From Lethocerus indicus (taxonomy: Eukaryota; Arthropoda; Insecta; Hemiptera; Belostomatidae), in NCBI GenBank assembly GCA_019843655.1, contig JACDQD010000002.1, positions 17,445,154 to 17,509,153 on the forward strand: a DNA stretch of 64,000 nucleotides, written 5' to 3'. Position 1 is the first letter of the stretch. Each line of letters opens with the position of its first letter. Under the pieces are notes generated by a model. The model was not told the DNA's origin, did not search any database, and saw nothing but the letters and a program-made list of their open reading frames with translations. The translations under genes were made by a program, and so were the position numbers. Below are positions 23,430 to 36,535 of the stretch, piece after piece.

Positions 23430-26400
23430 AGTTAATAATCATGAGCCGAGAGCCAAATGCGTGGTTCACTATAACCTTCCCTATACGATATAGTTTTATG
23501 TAATACGTGTTCCTATTGTTATTTAAGTTCGTTGAAAGAACATTTGAATAATAGACCTGAAACTATTTTGTTTGTCCTAAAATTGACCTAATATTAAACA
23601 TTTATTCCAATCCCTGATTAAATTCTTCGATATTAACCCCGATCCTTTCCGAATACCATGTTTTATATTCAATTTTGTCCATTAGGTACAATTAGTTTCA
23701 CTGTTCGAACAGCGCTAATGAACTTGAGAAAATATTCAATTTGACGCTGAACTAGATTTTAATTTAATAAATTCCGAAATTACGAAATCGAATCCGGCGG
23801 ACCGTTTCCGAGAAGGGGTTTAATATGTTTTTAATTTGGGTTTTACAAAATGGCGTTTGCAAGAGTGGACGGAATGGGACCGTTTTAAAACCGGCTTTCA
23901 GAATCGAGGATAATAATTCTACGAGTGCTAATATATATGGTCGGCCGGTAGGGTGGGGAGAACCGGCTACCGCCCGGATTCCGACGTTTATTACCTACCG
24001 GCTCTCTCTCTCTCTCTCGCTCCCTCCCTCCAGTCCTCACTCTCTCTCGCTCACTCACTCACTCACTCGCTGTAAAATGGTTTTATCCCCGTGAATTTAA
24101 TAACGGCTCATTAGTGTCGCACACCCTCCAGCCAACCCCCTCCATCAACCGAAATGGAATTAAATTCGCCCGCTACGCAATAGAAGGCCGAGTAAATGTT
24201 GACATTTACTTCTCTCTGCCGCTCCTTTCGGAGGCCACCGCCGACATCGCCAACTATTCCCCCCCGCACCGGCACACCTACAGCCGGCCGCGCCTCTATC
24301 GCAGCATTGTATCCACTAACTCTCTTTAAACGAGTCACCTCTCTCCACTCAGCCGGGGGAATTCTCTGATTCGATTTCGACTTCGACTTGACGCATTTCA
24401 CGTTCTTGATTCCCGGCTTCGGTCTACATGCCGCCGCCCCGCATCGATTTTATGACACCGCTGAATACTAAACGGAAAGAGAACAATTTACCAACGGTTT
24501 CAAAGCAAAGTTGAATGGACTCCCAAATATGTGGAGGATAGATTATTAAGCTCATACATATATAAGGTTATAAAACTGAGGTCCTACGCAAGACATTTCC
24601 ACATTTTAAGGAACCTAAAAGCATAGTAGAATTAAATTTTATGAGATATTTCATTCGGATATATACTGTCCACATCCAATTCGCATTAAACCGAGCAATT
24701 GGCAATTCACCGAGGAATTAATAAACGTCAAATTACAAATTCAACTGGTTCGGAACCTCATTGAAAATGGATCATATTTGCGGAGAATTATGCCCTGAGA
24801 TATTCGCGATAAAATGCCCAATATCGACGGGTTATGATTTTGAACGGAGCCGGAGCATTATTCACAGGGCGGTCGTAAAACTTTCACAGAGGTAATTTGT
24901 GGCCATCGTTTAATGGTTGCCGGTAAGTTAATTAATTGCTTCTAGAAAAGATTAAAGGAAATCGGAATCCCTCCCGCATTGCTGGGGTCTTTTTTTAACG
25001 GGAATGCAATAGCGGGCATATTCTCCCCTTTCAACTCATTATTCCGCTCCCGTTATTATTACCAGTTCCGAATTCCTGACCGGATTCTCTATTGAAATTG
25101 GCGGAGCAAAACGACAATTAAGTTCCCCAGTATTTATTGCTAAATAATTATTTGTCGTTGCGAATATTATTCTTTCGTGTGTACATTATATACTACGTAT
25201 GACTTTCTAGCTAACAATTATTTTAAAGTTTTAGTTCATTTATATATCGCAGTTTGATTATTGCTATCCTAAAAATGAAGTTCCTTTTGGCTCTCATTCC
25301 GTCGCCACGACACGTCAATTAGAATGACAATTATTAATGTGCAGTAATCAAGATCAATCTTCAAACAGAACTTGAGGGATTGTTTGTTGAACCACCCGTA
25401 ACAACAATTAATTAATAAAAACTACTTTTATGTAAGAGGATTCAGAAATGCATGTGTACGTTTAATATCTCAATTAAATTTATTTGAATATCCCAGAAAT
25501 TCTTCTAAATCTGATGAAGGACGTAAAAAGTGAAAAACGAACGGCAAGAGAAGTATTTTTCAGCAATTTATAATGAATTTAAAATGAATGACGATGTATG
25601 GTTTTATATTCGTTTTAAATTGCACTTTAACAATTTCTAATGACAGGTATTCGAAATACGCTTCAAAGGATATAGCGATCATTTTGTAAATTAAATGCTA
25701 TTGATTACTGTAATAATAGCCACTACAGTAAAGTAAATTTGGAAATTCCCAGTATACCACTCGAACATTGCTCACGTGTACCACGCTGTGAGTATTCGGA
25801 GTATAATTCAACGATAAAAAAAAATTTACCACAAGATAGGAAAAGTATGTTTCGTGTTCGGTTTCGATGCGTTTTTACGCTATAGAAATGACATTATCGT
25901 AAAAGAAATCTGGGCACTTAAAGTGGAAGCGACGTGGAGCCGACCGTACGATACTAATCGGTAGCACGCACAAATTTTCACCCATGAGCAATAAATTACC
26001 TCAACAATGTGGGCTGTCGCATAAAACGTCTGGCCCGTTCCGGCTGTGTAATTTCGAGGAGCATTGCAAACGGACAACATGAACAACGACCATCTTTAGC
26101 CGGTTTTACGCTTGAGATTAATAGACGGTGATAATTCCATAACGAAACTGACACGGCCGCCGGATATGTCTTCAGAAGAAGACATACCAAGTTCTGCTAA
26201 ACACACATTTACAAGTTATTAATATCCCAAGCGATTCGGGTAAAAAATTAATAACAATGGTTACACTTTATTAAAGGGTGATAAATATGACAGTGGACGA
26301 ATATTTTTGACCAGAAAATCCTACACGGCCGAGAAGGAACTCTATCGCTGATATAATATAGTGGAAATAAAACGCGGGATAAAATATTTCCGCGGGAAGC

Positions 26401-27330
26401 CGAGTGGAAATGAAATGAAAACTCCGGCGTCTTCCACTTTTTTGCACCTTACCGTCGTTTTGACGCGAAAATCTCGACCGTAAAACCGGCAAAGGATTGT
26501 CGGGAAACGCGGAAATTTATGAAAAAGTTAAGACCGCGCCGGCTTTCCCGATTCCTGTTTATCAGTCGACTGTTTATCTGTGAATTATCCTAGTTATCTG
26601 AGCGGCGTAAAAATGCCCCATTTATATCGCAGTTTATATTTTATTCGGGCCGGCCGTTCGAGTTTATATAGGATAAAGGTTTCGCCCGGGTCTGGGGGAG
26701 GGGTGCTGTAGGGTGAATAAAAATAGGCCGAGGGAAGCGGAGGATCTAGGACGATGGAGTTCTGGTTGTGGGTTCTCGGCTTCTAGACTTTCATGAGTCT
26801 ATAGGGGCGGGCTCGCTGTAAAAGCAGCCCCGGGGAGGGGTTTGAACAAATGTAAAGAGGGGCTCGTAAATGGGAGGGGCGAAAGTTGGACCGTCGACCC
26901 GGCTGAAACAGGTGACGCAATAAAAACGGAGAAACGTGCCACCGGAAGGGGGAGAGTTTTCTGAACTTCGGGGCCATGAAAAATATTTCCACCTTGTTGT
27001 ATAAATAAAACTCGCAGGATTTAAAAACTTCAATTTTGAATTTTAAATTATACGAGTGAACCATTTCGAAAGGACAGGAAATTATGGGACCACATTCTGG
27101 AAAGGTTCAGCGGGATGATAAAACAAAATTGTGCATGATGAATTGAGACTACTACATACATAAATCTTACGTAGCTCTGTTAGCAAAAAGGTTGTTATTT
27201 TGTAGAACTATTGCTATTTATGACTAAACAACATACAAACCTTTCGCTCGTAAGGACCCCGGAGATTAAATATTAAGTATTTAAATTAAAAGATGTATAC
27301 CATTCTTCCCCACATTTTGAACCTTGAAAT
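23430..27330. other. Non-coding stretch, no gene recognised
   Basis: The first bases may be eroded Helitron sequence upstream of the recognisable helicase, but I cannot extend the homology. The rest is AT-rich DNA with GC-rich blocks around 23920-24330 and 26690-26960. Open frames are short and lack domains. Confidence 0.55.
24001..24068 (+). repeat. Pyrimidine-rich (CT)n/(CTCA)n tract
   Basis: (CT)n followed by CCTC and tandem CTCACTCA units over about 68 bp, almost pure pyrimidine. Confidence 0.9.
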
Positions 27331-27341
27331 AACCAAAAGCT

Positions 27342-27987
27342 TTTTCTTTTTTTATTTGTACAATCAATTATAACATATTTATGTGTACAAGTGTTGAGTG
27401 TATGTTTCTCACTTGAATGACTTGACAAAAGAAACCATCCAATGACGGCACCTTTCACAAAGCATGAAATAATTGATGGCTTGGTATAGCAATTCTACGG
27501 GCTATGAAGATCTCTAGGCCAGCGGCGTTTAAGCCGACGTGGGGGTTAATGGATGGGTAAGAGAGGAGTGGGACTGAACGAGTGGATTAGGATGAGGAGA
27601 AAGGCGGGAGTGGAACTTCAAGGACCGTGATTTTGCGACTTCGTCGACTGTTGGTATGTTGAGGTCATGGTGGATTGTCTGGTTAGAAACATACCGGGGA
27701 GCATTAAGGATGGTGCGAAGGACTTTTGATTGGAATCTCTGAATGCGAGCGATGTTGGATGTCTCGGTGGAACCCCATAGCTCAATACCATATGTCCATG
27801 TCGGTTTGAGTATTGCTTTGTATATTGTTAGTTTGTTGCTTAAGGTCAATTTCGATGTCCGTTTTAGTAATGGCCTTAAGAGTCCAAATTTTCTGTTTAA
27901 GTCAGTTCTTTTGAGTCGGGTGTGGAGATTCCACGTGAGTCGTTTGTCGAGGTGAAGCCCAAGATAGCGAATCTGCTGTAGGGTGGG
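27342..27987 (-). mobile_element. 5'-truncated Jockey-clade LINE, copy 1
   Basis: The element lies on the minus strand. It ends in an A-rich tail (T-rich 27342-27357 on plus) and is truncated at its 5' end inside the reverse-transcriptase C-terminal region. The exact 11 bp repeat AACCAAAAGCT at 27331-27341 and 27988-27998 brackets it, a classic target-site duplication from target-primed reverse transcription. The retained part is about 650 bp: the C-terminal coding end and the 3' UTR. A second member of the same family lies at 63164-63719. Confidence 0.92.
27495..27987 (-). pseudogene. Jockey-clade reverse transcriptase C-terminus, frameshifted
   Basis: The frame read from 27987 encodes the region after the catalytic palm of a Jockey-type ORF2. 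IRYLGLHLDKRLTW is followed by LYKAILKP-type and WTYGIELWG motifs, then RIQRFQSKVLRTILNAPRYV and a DLNIPTV.E segment, all typical of this clade. This part is the thumb and C-terminal region; the catalytic YADD motif is upstream of the truncation and absent. Near 27540-27560 two bases are missing relative to the copy at 63287-63719. The frame therefore stops at 27529, while the ancestral C-terminus (RRLKRRWPRDL, stop at 27495-27497) lies in another frame. An Arg replaces the Trp of the usual APWYV motif. The fragment is non-functional. Confidence 0.92.
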
Positions 27988-27998
27988 AACCAAAAGCT

Positions 27999-29605
27999 AT
28001 TTATTTTTTTAGAAATTCACTATATAGCAGGATAACACACACTAGATAATTATATGAATAGTTTAATTTCATTTGAAATTCACTAGTTTTTTATTATTTC
28101 CAGAATACCAATTTTATTGTTCCTATACGAAACGAAAATTGTGTGCAAACTGTATCACGGTTTAATTAAATTAAAATAAACCACGTATAAATTTGACTCA
28201 AAGAATAATATGCAATTTATTACATGTCCTCATGTAATGTCTCTACTTGTGTAATATTTTGAACTTTTAATTTCCCGCATTTACATCAATTTTATCCTCT
28301 CATCTGAACCGCCGGTATGCCTGAACCATAGCTATTGTATTAATTTCGGAATATTGATAATTGAGAAGTTCAGCATAAGCGTACAATAATCCGAAATGAA
28401 ATGAAACAGATTCTTAGAGAAGTGAAAACACAACTGGATGTTTGAAAGCGCATCAATGGTATCAAGAAAATATAGTTCTTATAATGAGCGTTAAAAACGC
28501 CTCGAACGATCTAAATTAATTTGTTGCCTTAATGAACTGTTTTAAATTCGGAATTTTGTATAGGGTAAACGTCTAATATGCAAGTATAAAAACAGAGGAA
28601 AACGGAGGGAGATTGGGGTCGGGGTTGAGTCCTCCTCCGTTATTCCTGACTCATCTAACTTTTATCAAACGATCCGAGTACACCTAAACCCGGGGTTTAT
28701 ATTAAATGTATTTTCATATTTTAAGCCCCCCTCACCCCGCGATTCCCGTTCACGGCCCCACAACCCGAGGAGGCCGCCGTTTGTGTAATGTCCCCGCGAA
28801 TATTCATGATTATAATTTATGCATATTTTCAGAAAGGCCAATCAAGTCTCGCCCCTTGATTATGAGGCGATTCTGGGACTGATTAAGCCGGAGACAATTT
28901 TTTCGCTAATTTAAATGCTAAACTTCTTAAACGTGTTACACTCAAAAGGCGCTCAGGACACAAGGTGCTAGGAATCAGTTAAGACGTATTTTTTTTAAAT
29001 AAAGTATTCGGAAATAAACGACGTAGACCGGAGAGATGTTATTGTAACCGATATACTCACAGATATTTACGAGGGAAATAACATATTTTAAGATTTAATA
29101 TTATTACATTATAATTCCAGACAATATTTATCTCTTTAATCCGACTGCAATTAAAACATCAAACAACATTAATATGAACTATTCAGGTATTGAAAGATAC
29201 AAATTTAATAATGCCATAGCATGAGAAATATGGAAGCCATCAATGAAACTAGAAATCGTGAAAAATATTCAGTGAAAAATATTCTTGTGTTGTCGGCGGA
29301 ATGTTATTAGTTTACTAGTATTTCTTGTGAACAGACGTTTTCGAATATCAACGAAGCATGCATTGGAGAGTAAATTATATTCCTTTATCCTATAAGAAAT
29401 ATATATTCTACATTTTTGATACTGGCGTAATAATGTTCCAAATAAATATGAACATCGACAGAAATTGGAATAATTATCGAAATAAGATTTGGGAAATATT
29501 GTTTTAACTAAAATTTTAATTTATCCCAACATGTCCCACAAACCTATTCCTCTTTGTCCGTTTTAACTGGACTCGATTTGAAATATCGCGATAATTAATT
29601 AATAT

Positions 29606-29665
<60 letters not shown>

Positions 29666-29801
29666 TGAAGATAATTAATATAGTTAACACACAGAAATAT
29701 ACCCAGAAGAACTAAATTATATTCTGACCAAACGAAAATGTTAGTTTCAAACATTTTAATTTAGTGAAAATAATCATTAATTAAACATTTTAAATTAATG
29801 G
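27999..29801. other. Non-coding stretch, no gene recognised
   Basis: AT-rich DNA without a convincing frame. The block around 28790-28920, with an octamer-like ATGCATAT and TGATTA/GATTAAG motifs in a moderately GC-rich setting, has the look of a conserved non-coding element, but conservation cannot be judged from one sequence. Confidence 0.5.
29608..29662. repeat. (TA)n microsatellite
   Basis: About 55 bp of uninterrupted TA. Confidence 0.95.
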
Positions 29802-30486
29802 TTAACTCGTTCGCTACGCAGCTTTTTTTTATCACAGCCCAACGTCACACACATGTGACATATTTTTGCACAATTTACAAAGGCATGTGTGAACATGTTG
29901 AGTATTGAACAAAATTGTTAAGTTCTAAAAGTGTAAAATGTATGAAATCTGTATTCGGTCTGCTCTCGCATTCGATTATTTAGAGTTTTTATAACAGTTG
30001 AATAGGTCGTTTTAGCAGGGTTAGTAAAATTAACAGGCAATATGTTATATTTAAAAAGGCAAATATTTTGCGAAGCAAAATTATTACAATTGTTATGTAA
30101 GTAGCTAGATATAAGAGAGCTATAAAAATTATTATTACATTTAATATTTTTTAACAGAAACATATCTCTCGACAAAATGATGAATTTTCGTAAATAAAAT
30201 GAATTTCATATCGATAAATTGTATTTACATTTTTTTGTCTTATAATCAATTTCTTCTAATTTAATGTGACACATATATGTGACATGTGGGCTACAGCGTT
30301 TAGTTTTTATCTATAGCCCAGCTTCACATATTTGTGTCAGTTTAAAAGAATACTTATTTAATTTTTTAGACTGTTCTAAATACACACACATAAAATCTAT
30401 TCCAATTGATTTCATATAATCGCGAAAAAAAATCTTGGACTATGGTGGATGTTTTCTCCAGAAGACCCTGGTAGTGAACTGGTTAA
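29802..30486. mobile_element. Probable piggyBac-like non-autonomous element (TTAA ends)
   Basis: A ~685 bp unit begins TTAACTCGTTCGCTAC (29802) and ends with the inverse complement of TTAACCAGTTCACTAC (to 30486). The 16 bp terminal repeats agree at 13 positions, and each end carries TTAA, the piggyBac superfamily target site. Inside, several dyads share the theme GTCACA...TGTGAC: 29846-29861, about 30265-30283, and a weaker one near 30323-30344. They lie beside AGCCCA or its complement. Such sub-terminal dyads are common in piggyBac-derived elements of insects. An 85-codon minus-strand frame (29918-30175) has no recognisable transposase motif, so I regard the element as non-autonomous. Confidence 0.55.
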
Positions 30487-33400
30487 TATATTTACCACGA
30501 CGTGTCAATTATCATAATAATGGATATTATACAAAGTGATGTCTAAAACGCTTATTTATAGTAATTTAATTTAATACCCTTTGTCCGATAACAACTTGTC
30601 AGGAATAAATAAGTCGAAGACTGTACCGAACATGTGTGCTTACACGACGTTAACAGAACATTAAATTTCGTTCCCACGGAAAACGACCGCCGAAGTACAA
30701 CAAACGGAGTTGGAAAACGATGGGCAACCCCCGGTACCGGGGGGCTTTAAACAACGTTAACGACGAAATATGACACTCTGACGGAAGAGGAGGAGGAGGA
30801 GGAGACAGAGAGTCGGCTTTGGGAGATTAGTGAAGGAAAATCCTGATTTAGGCGGGTGGAGGGGCAAGGGTCGCCGGCGGGGCCATCCCTGTCAACAGCC
30901 AGACAGGCCCTCCTGTCTCCCCCCCCCCCCAACCCAAAGATATGTCTTAATTGGATTCCTCTCTGCGGTAATGAGCTCCCATATAAACAATCGTCGTCCC
31001 CCCTTCCGCTTGCCGAGAATCAGGAACAGATTAAATGAAACAGCCGACTGAATCCCAAGCCGCCCCCACGAACAGAGTAAGCCACACCAAATCCCATTGT
31101 AGAAACAGGTTTGAGGGACGCATCAGTGTCACTAACGTCTAATAACAAAAATACGAAATATGACGTACCCAAAAAATGTTTATACGTAGTATACAAAATG
31201 TCTTCTACTGGGTTCCTCTCAATAAAATCTACTAGTTCGAATCGTACCTTCGAAGTTTTGTCTCCTCACTTTCTTTCGCCCTAGCCAGTATCATTCGAAC
31301 AAGAATACTTAGACGAAAAAATGGAATCAAGAAATCTAATGTTACTGATGAGAAAACCTGTTAGCGCTATCGTTTCACCATTTATGGCGATGGAATTTGT
31401 CTTTTTTTAGTGCCGTTTTTATTGTTGGTTTTATTAATATGACGCTCTTTTGGCTGTTCCCAATAAACACCACGAGAATCGATACGGGTTTAAAAAGGGA
31501 TGCTCTACAGAGGGCGCTCTAAATTTAGCTGTAAGCTCCTCCACGTTACCTTCCAAGTACTTGTATTTAATATAATTTTTCTTTGCGAAGCACAATTTCA
31601 GCCGTTTGTACAGCATGTCGAATGCAAAAATATCATTACACAAATTACGGTATAGTAACCATTGAGTGGATTCGCGTTCGATCCCGTCCGCGAATGTAAT
31701 TATTGTCCCGACATATGCCATATAGTCGGCCCATTGAATTATTCATAAATTTATTAAACTATGCACTTATAAAATTATTTTTTTGGAAGATGAGATACAA
31801 TAGATTGATTGCTGTGACAATTTTAAACCATTTTAACATGTTAACAAAATTTTTGCTGTTTAATATGTTCGTTGCGGTCATGATTCGGGAATTATGCCGG
31901 TACATTAGACGGAGCCGACTGCTGGGGATCGATGGGATGTAAATACGTCGGGAAAATGTGAAGCGCTCGGATGTCTAATCCTCTCGTTAAAGCATCATAA
32001 CGATCCCTTCCCTTCGGTTAATAACCCGAAGGTTGTGTTACGGGGCTGGCCGTATAAAAAATTGAATGATGAGGCCGTCGCCCCTGCTAAACAATTACCT
32101 GGGACCTCCCCCCCTCGTTAGCTGGCGCTTGTAAACGCTCCCAGTCCAACTTATAACACACAACAGGTCGACACTCATACCGAAGTAAATAACGAGGACA
32201 GTAGGCCCAAGTCCGTTGAAAGTACAAGGCTTATTTCTAATGAAATGCCCGATCTTACCTTCCGATTGTTTGATATATTTTCGTTATTTTAAAAACGCCT
32301 CATTTTGAAAGTTGTGTAGGAAACAACATTTGTTTATTGCAATAAAAAATTATTAGGTGGTTAATGCATTGGAAATACGGATATTCAAAATCCACCACTA
32401 CATACACACTAATGGACTGTAACTCGTAGAAAATGCATACCCCGAGCATTTTATTTGAAGTAGTAATTTATACCAATTTCATTCCCAGAAGGCAATACCG
32501 TTATTTGTACGAATCAAAGTAACATAATTTGTACACAATGCGTAAGTAATGATTACCACCGAGCGGTAACAAACTGAACGCTCCGGTTCCCGAGAAAGTG
32601 GTGCGTGTTAATTTTTTGACGGAACATCATAACCGAATGTCACTGGGGGCGGGGGGTGGAGAGGAGGAAGGGCGATGAAATTGCGTTAAAAACTTTGCCG
32701 GTAATCTGATTATGAAGGCAAAGTGTGGTCCCTCCGGTAGCTAACTGCACTAATTGAGTTTAACAGCGCGCTGTCCGATCGCGGGGCACAGCTCCACGGC
32801 CTCAACCAACTTGATAAGTCAAGTCCTAAAAGCATAGACTTTTTCAACACCTTACTTAATGTTTATTTTAAATGTAAACTCAGATAATATAACGACTACT
32901 AAACACGGCAGTTCCGCGCGTTCTATTGTAACAAATACCTTGTGATCTAGTTTTCTTAATGTCCAATAAAAGATTTGAAACCTAATTCCATACAAATATA
33001 ATTTCTTTACTAACAATGTTTAGGGTTTTCAACCCCATACTTCAAACCCATTGAAAAATATCACACATTACGGATCCAATTCAAATATTGTGATTTACAC
33101 AATTGCGAAGTAATTAATCTTCGGAGATTGGATATCATTTTGGAGATAATAATGTAATTATTGTTGTTATGACGGTGACTTAATCCTTGCGTAATTGTGT
33201 TGCCCTTAAGACACCCATACCAGAAAGGTACGCAACACTGAGCATTACGGGACAGACTAAATTGTATCGGAAATTGCGCAAGCGAAAAGAATATTCCGAT
33301 ATCCAAGTTACCAACTTAATTATTTTCCTAAGTATTACTTCCAACACTTTCATTAAAAGTACATAAACACTCAAATAGCTGCTAATTATTGGAAGTTTAC

Positions 33401-34613
33401 TTACGCTGCACGGTTAGAACCTTTCCGATGAATTATAAGATACAAGCAACCTCATTCCTTTCGAATATATAGAAATTGCAATGTTCCATTGTACTCACCT
33501 GCAAGAACACAAGTAATTATTAGGATTAACCGTATTATGAATTAACAAAATAATACAGGTAATAATTATTATATTATATTCACATTGTAAATGTTAGTAA
33601 TGAGGTAAACTCAAAATTAATGTTAAACATGTTAGGATTTATTGAAATCTGCTTTGTGTAATAAAGTAAATTAAAAATTTTAATTTTGAAAATAATTTAA
33701 AAATATAAAAATTCCGAATAGTGAGGCGTCAGCATGTATTTGAACATCGATATTGAGACCCTAGGTGCTCACTTTTTTTGTGTTTTCGGGGAGCCACGAT
33801 TCCGGAACCCAATATTAGTTTATTCCATCCGCTCCCTCTCACCCACCCCTCAATCGCTCTTCGAGAAATCCTATTCTAATTCTGGAAGGCTTTGAGCTTG
33901 GGCGGGATTCCCGAGGAGGTAATATCGGCCAATACCCGCGGTTTGATTATAACCCCGGAATTGGTTATCGGCAGGGGGGGACCTCTGCCATTCCTCTACC
34001 CGCCCCCGCCACCTCCTACCAAGGGCACCCGGACCGGATCCACAAAGTGGAAACACTTGTAACGGTTATTACCGGCGGTTCGGAGTCGGGAACGATATAA
34101 AAAAGGATGAATAAAAGAGAGAGATAGATAGATGAGCATGGGGCGCATAGGAGGGGGAGTGGGCGGTCGTCTATACTGAAGGTGGTGGTGCTAGGTGTAT
34201 TTTTGAATAATGTAGCTCTGACCCAGGGTTATCCTCTCGTCGGATCGACTCTGGAATTTAATCCACTCGTCGCCGATTAGCCGGAGTTCTGTTCCCCGTT
34301 CTGTTTTATTAAACCGAATACCTACGGCCGGCCACTCCAAACGGGTCCACCGTTCGACAAGTTTTGAAAAATTGAATCTGACCCGGCTCCATTTTGAAGC
34401 ATTTCATCGGGAAGCAGTTTACCAGCGGTCGAAAAATTAAAGGGGTACCGAGAAGAATTGAAAAAATGTAAAATTATCAAAGGGCTAAAATTAAATTACC
34501 CTTCGAGACCCTATGAATTTTACCTTTAATTCTGGTCTGTCCTAACGAATAACTGCTTTCGAAGTGGAAATTCTTTATTAATTTTTAACTTCGATCCGGG
34601 GTACCGTAGAATA

Positions 34614-34641
34614 AATAATAATAATTAAAATTATTATTATT
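34614..34641. repeat. Perfect inverted repeat, 13 bp AT-only arms
   Basis: The arm AATAATAATAATT is mirrored exactly after a 2 bp spacer. A similar trinucleotide hairpin of AAT and ATT runs lies at about 40443-40480. Both derive from (AAT)n microsatellite sequence in opposite orientations. Confidence 0.8.
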
Positions 34642-36499
34642 AAAAAACCCTGACTCGGCCGGACAATTCCTCTGAGAAAGGCTATATTTGTCACCCGAGC
34701 TGACGCCACAAATTATTTCACCAGCACAATTATTACGGAAAATTAGGCAAACAGAACACATCTAGGAAAAATATAGACATCCATTATTTACACAGTATTA
34801 AGGCTAAAATTCATATAAATTGTGCCAGAGTTCAGCATTTTAGTGAGTTCAACATTGCTGCACTTTAAACATTGCGACGAGATGGCTATCTGCCCGTCAT
34901 TATCAATGCAGTGATAGGCAATAGGCTGCAATAAATTTCAAACTGATATTCAATTTTCATTAACTTTCTTTAGTAATCATTTTTCGTTGTATCATACGGT
35001 TGACAAATAAAAGTGTCTGCAATATGTGCAGGGTAAATAGTAGGACATTATTAATATTTAAAATTAAATAAATTTACCGGCCTCAGCTTTACCGGCCTGC
35101 CGAGTTTACCGGAGATAAAGAAAGTATCTGAAAACAGGTTAAACTTGTCTATAAATAGAAGAAGTAAATATATACCTGTGCATATAAGTATTTAAATTGC
35201 ACCGAATGAATTAGATGGGCCAGATAAAACATTTCGAGTGTATATATTTGCATAATACCCGGATACAATAACGAAGCTCCCAACGTACATTGTAAGCTCT
35301 TGAACGTTTAGAAATACTGACCGCTTGCTAGATTCCTTGGTAACTAAAACTCCCCCTTATTGATACTTCTTTCAACTGTTTAACTTACTTAATTTCACCA
35401 ATCAAATACCAACAGAGTGTTGGCTAAATGAATTCGTTTATAAGGTACATAATTATTCATAATGCCGTTGCTAATAGTAATTGGTACTCTTAATTATTCC
35501 GTTTTTTAGGTACTCGTAACGATGATTTCCAACGCGAGAAAATAGCAGGAATTAAAAACGAAGCGAAAACCAAAAATATTAAATTTTTATAACCCTCAAT
35601 GTGAGACAAGATGAAACGTTTAATCCGAAAAGACAGCGTCTAGTTCAAATAAGTGGGGGGTAAATTCGCCTTTTGATTCCGATTAAACATCTGCCTATAA
35701 TAAATTTAAAGGGAGGTGTACAAGCAAGCCGACTTTGTTCCAGTGTTTGTATTAAGACGCTCCTTTTGAATTTTATATTAGACTACTGGAGAAAGCAATT
35801 ACTCCGGAACATTTCCGGGATTTGAGTTCCCGGCCTCTTGATTCTAATAATAAAAGCTTCATATTCATGCGTTATTAAAATATCAGATTGGTCCGTTTCA
35901 CCATCTCCTTATTATTATTGTTTACAATAAGACTCCTTACTTTTTATTGTTTTCGAAAAAGAATGTAATAACTTCGTCGAGTCATTAGAACAAATATCAG
36001 AACGCAATTTAATTTTTCCTTTGAACGGGGAAAAGAGGGTAGGCGCCCTGAGAAATTCAGATAACCTTGAGTGCGAATTCTCATTTCGACGAGCACCACG
36101 GCTAAAAGAATACCGAGAACGCGAATATGGACGATGAACATAAATCCTCACAGTATGTGTGGTCTGTGAAGTATATATCCCGGGAATATAAACACTCGTA
36201 TTATAAATATACTGTTCGATATTTCTTAATGTACAACTACAATTTCTACAATAGGCCAAAATATTTTTTTTTTAATGTTGGCATAAAATGTCGGACTATT
36301 ACAGAAGGAAGACGAGGATTCTAGCTGTATAATAATGTTGATAAACTATATAAACCCAGAAAAGATTTTATAGACGCCAAATAAAACAAGGAATCTCAGG
36401 AGAGATAAATCTCCTTAATAGGGGATTAGAGATAATACCATACATCATGGCGGAGGAATTCGAGTGGATGAGAAGCGGCGTTGTTGGAGTGAACAAAAG

Positions 36500-36535
<36 letters not shown>
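36500..36535 (+). repeat. (GA)n microsatellite
   Basis: About 36 bp of GA with one AA interruption. It produces a spurious Ser-Leu frame on the minus strand. Confidence 0.9.

Noticed and set aside
31434..31721. 95-codon minus-strand frame with protein-like composition
   Set aside because: No family recognised, no splice context established, and frames of this length are common in the window. A protein search would decide.
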